The notes below the pieces were generated by a model that was not told the origin of the DNA, ran no database searches, and worked only from the letters and a program-made list of their open reading frames with translations. A stretch of 6,954 nucleotides of DNA, from positions 1-6,954 of the forward strand of contig DAIDKG010000323.1 of assembly GCA_027450125.1 (NCBI GenBank), in the 5' to 3' direction. Origin of the DNA: Bordetella sp. GTDB taxonomy: Bacteria; Pseudomonadota; Gammaproteobacteria; Burkholderiales; Burkholderiaceae_B. The position numbers were made by a program, and so were the translations under genes. Positions 5,884 to 6,954 of the stretch are shown here, in pieces; within the stretch, counting starts at the first letter, position 1; each line of letters opens with the position of its first letter.

Positions 5884-6954
5884 TCACGAGCGGTAGTCGG
5901 CGTTGATGCTCACGTATTCGTGCGAGAAGTCGCAGGTGTACACGGTTTCGCTGGCATGGCCGCGGCCCAGCGAAATGCGCATGGTGATCTCGGACTGCTT
6001 CATGATGCGCTGGCCTGCCTCTTCTTTGTAGGACGGCGCGCGGCCGCCGTCGCTCGATACCAGCACATCGCCCAGCCAGAGCTTGACCTTCTGGGCGCTC
6101 AGGTCGGCGATGCCGGCGTAGCCGATGGCCGCGAGGATGCGGCCCAGATTGGGGTCCGAGGCGTAGAAGGCGGTCTTGACCAGGGGCGAGTGGGCCACCG
6201 AGTAGGCGACCTTGAGCGCCTCGTCCTGGTCGCCGGCCTCCTCGACCTGGATGGTGATGAACTTGGTGGCGCCCTCGGCGTCGCGCACGATCTTCTGCGC
6301 CAGGTCCAGCGCGGCCGCGTTGAGCGCGTGCGAGAGGGCGGTGTAGTTCGCGTCGTATTCGGACTCGATCCACAGGCCCGACTGGCCGGTGGCCACGATG
6401 ATGAAGGAGTCGTTGGTCGAGGTGTCGCCGTCGACGGTGATGCGGTTGAAGGAGCGGTCGGCGATCTGCCTGGCCAGCCTGGTCAGCAGCGGCTGCGAGA
6501 TGCCCGCATCGGTGGCCAGGAAACTGAGCATGGTGGCCATATTGGGGCGGATCATGCCGGCGCCCTTGCTGATGCCGGTGATGGTGATCGTCTTGCCGTG
6601 GATATCGAGCCGCTGGGAGTGGATCTTGGGCTGGGTGTCGGTGGTCATGATGCCGTGCGCGGCTTCGGCCCATGCCTTGGGGCTCAGCTTGGCGACGGCG
6701 CCCGGCAGGCCGGCGACCAGCCGGTCCACAGGCAGGGGTTCGAGAATCACGCCGGTGGAAAACGGCAGCACCTGCTCGGCCGGCAGGCGCAGCAGCTTGC
6801 CCAGCGCTTCGCAAGTCCGGGTCGCCGCGTGCAGGCCTTCCGCTCCGGTGCCCGCGTTGGCATTGCCGGTATTGATGACCAGGGCGCGGATGGGGCCGCC
6901 CGTGGCCAGGTGCTCCTGGCAGATCTGCACGGGGGCGGCGCAGAAGCGGTTGCG
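5884..6954 (-). CDS. argJ: Bifunctional ornithine acetyltransferase / N-acetylglutamate synthase, N-terminus beyond window
   Basis: ArgJ transfers acetyl from N-acetylornithine to glutamate in the cyclic arginine pathway and, in bifunctional forms, also makes N-acetylglutamate from acetyl-CoA. The frame is open to the right edge; 356 C-terminal residues are present and roughly 45-50 N-terminal residues are missing. The first visible residues RNRFCAAPV are the usual ArgJ segment. [20 protein letters not shown] (oxyanion-hole Thr-Gly), [13 protein letters not shown] and [12 protein letters not shown] are all diagnostic. The precursor is self-cleaved between Ala and Thr of the ATML motif, freeing the nucleophilic Thr; that Thr is encoded at 6532-6534. 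The C-terminus [16 protein letters not shown] is also canonical. The gene is the first one visible in the minus-strand run, and its promoter lies outside the window. Whether it is mono- or bifunctional cannot be told from sequence. Confidence 0.96.
   Translation of the reverse strand, partial: RNRFCAAPVQICQEHLATGGPIRALVINTGNANAGTGAEGLHAATRTCEALGKLLRLPAEQVLPFSTGVILEPLPVDRLVAGLPGAVAKLSPKAWAEAAHGIMTTDTQPKIHSQRLDIHGKTITITGISKGAGMIRPNMATMLSFLATDAGISQPLLTRLARQIADRSFNRITVDGDTSTNDSFIIVATGQSGLWIESEYDANYTALSHALNAAALDLAQKIVRDAEGATKFITIQVEEAGDQDEALKVAYSVAHSPLVKTAFYASDPNLGRILAAIGYAGIADLSAQKVKLWLGDVLVSSDGGRAPSYKEEAGQRIMKQSEITMRISLGRGHASETVYTCDFSHEYVSINADYRS

Noticed and set aside
5783..6814. Minus-strand frame overlapping argJ in another phase
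   Set aside because: Arg/His/Gly-rich product without motifs; argJ is unmistakable in the neighbouring frame.
1..6954. Mobile element, CRISPR array, toxin-antitoxin pair, tRNA or rRNA
   Set aside because: No transposase or integrase motifs, direct-repeat arrays, terminal inverted repeats or RNA-gene signatures were seen; the window is nearly filled with conserved chromosomal genes.

Overview
The window is a compact, very GC-rich stretch of bacterial chromosome. Gene content and wording of the proteins point to a betaproteobacterium of the Burkholderiales, most likely Alcaligenaceae (Bordetella/Achromobacter type). The main reasons are the gene set pilD-coaE-zapD facing argJ-ATPase-Nudix, which is a conserved betaproteobacterial neighbourhood, and the Ala/Gly/Arg-rich codon use. 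The species cannot be fixed from the sequence alone.

Layout from left to right: (1) the C-terminal HTH end of a LuxR/FixJ-type regulator runs in from the left edge (+). (2) It converges on a minus-strand lipoprotein gene with an NlpE-like C-terminal domain. (3) A 166-bp divergent intergenic region holds a plausible promoter for the lipoprotein. (4) A plus-strand run follows: prepilin peptidase (pilD), dephospho-CoA kinase (coaE) and the FtsZ-associated division protein ZapD. (5) zapD meets, tail to tail with 3 bp between stops, a minus-strand run that is transcribed from the right edge: argJ (N-terminus beyond the window), a DUF815-type AAA ATPase, a Nudix hydrolase fused to a ThiE/TenI-like domain, and a small hemerythrin-domain protein.

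The plus run mixes envelope/pilus processing, CoA synthesis and cell division. The minus run mixes arginine biosynthesis, nucleotide-pool cleaning and a probable diiron protein. These genes stay together in many betaproteobacteria without forming one pathway, so co-transcription should not be read as one function.

I do not see an undescribed multi-gene system, mobile element, CRISPR array or RNA gene. The items worth a second look are local departures from the family norm. The prepilin peptidase has lost the tetracysteine part of its N-terminal domain and has no pilB/pilC beside it. The ThiE-like half of the Nudix fusion lacks key catalytic residues. A hemerythrin gene sits where yacG is commonly found. 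The lipoprotein has an NlpE-like domain with altered cysteine spacing behind a long Pro/Ala linker. A strong GC palindrome without a T-tract lies between argJ and the ATPase gene.
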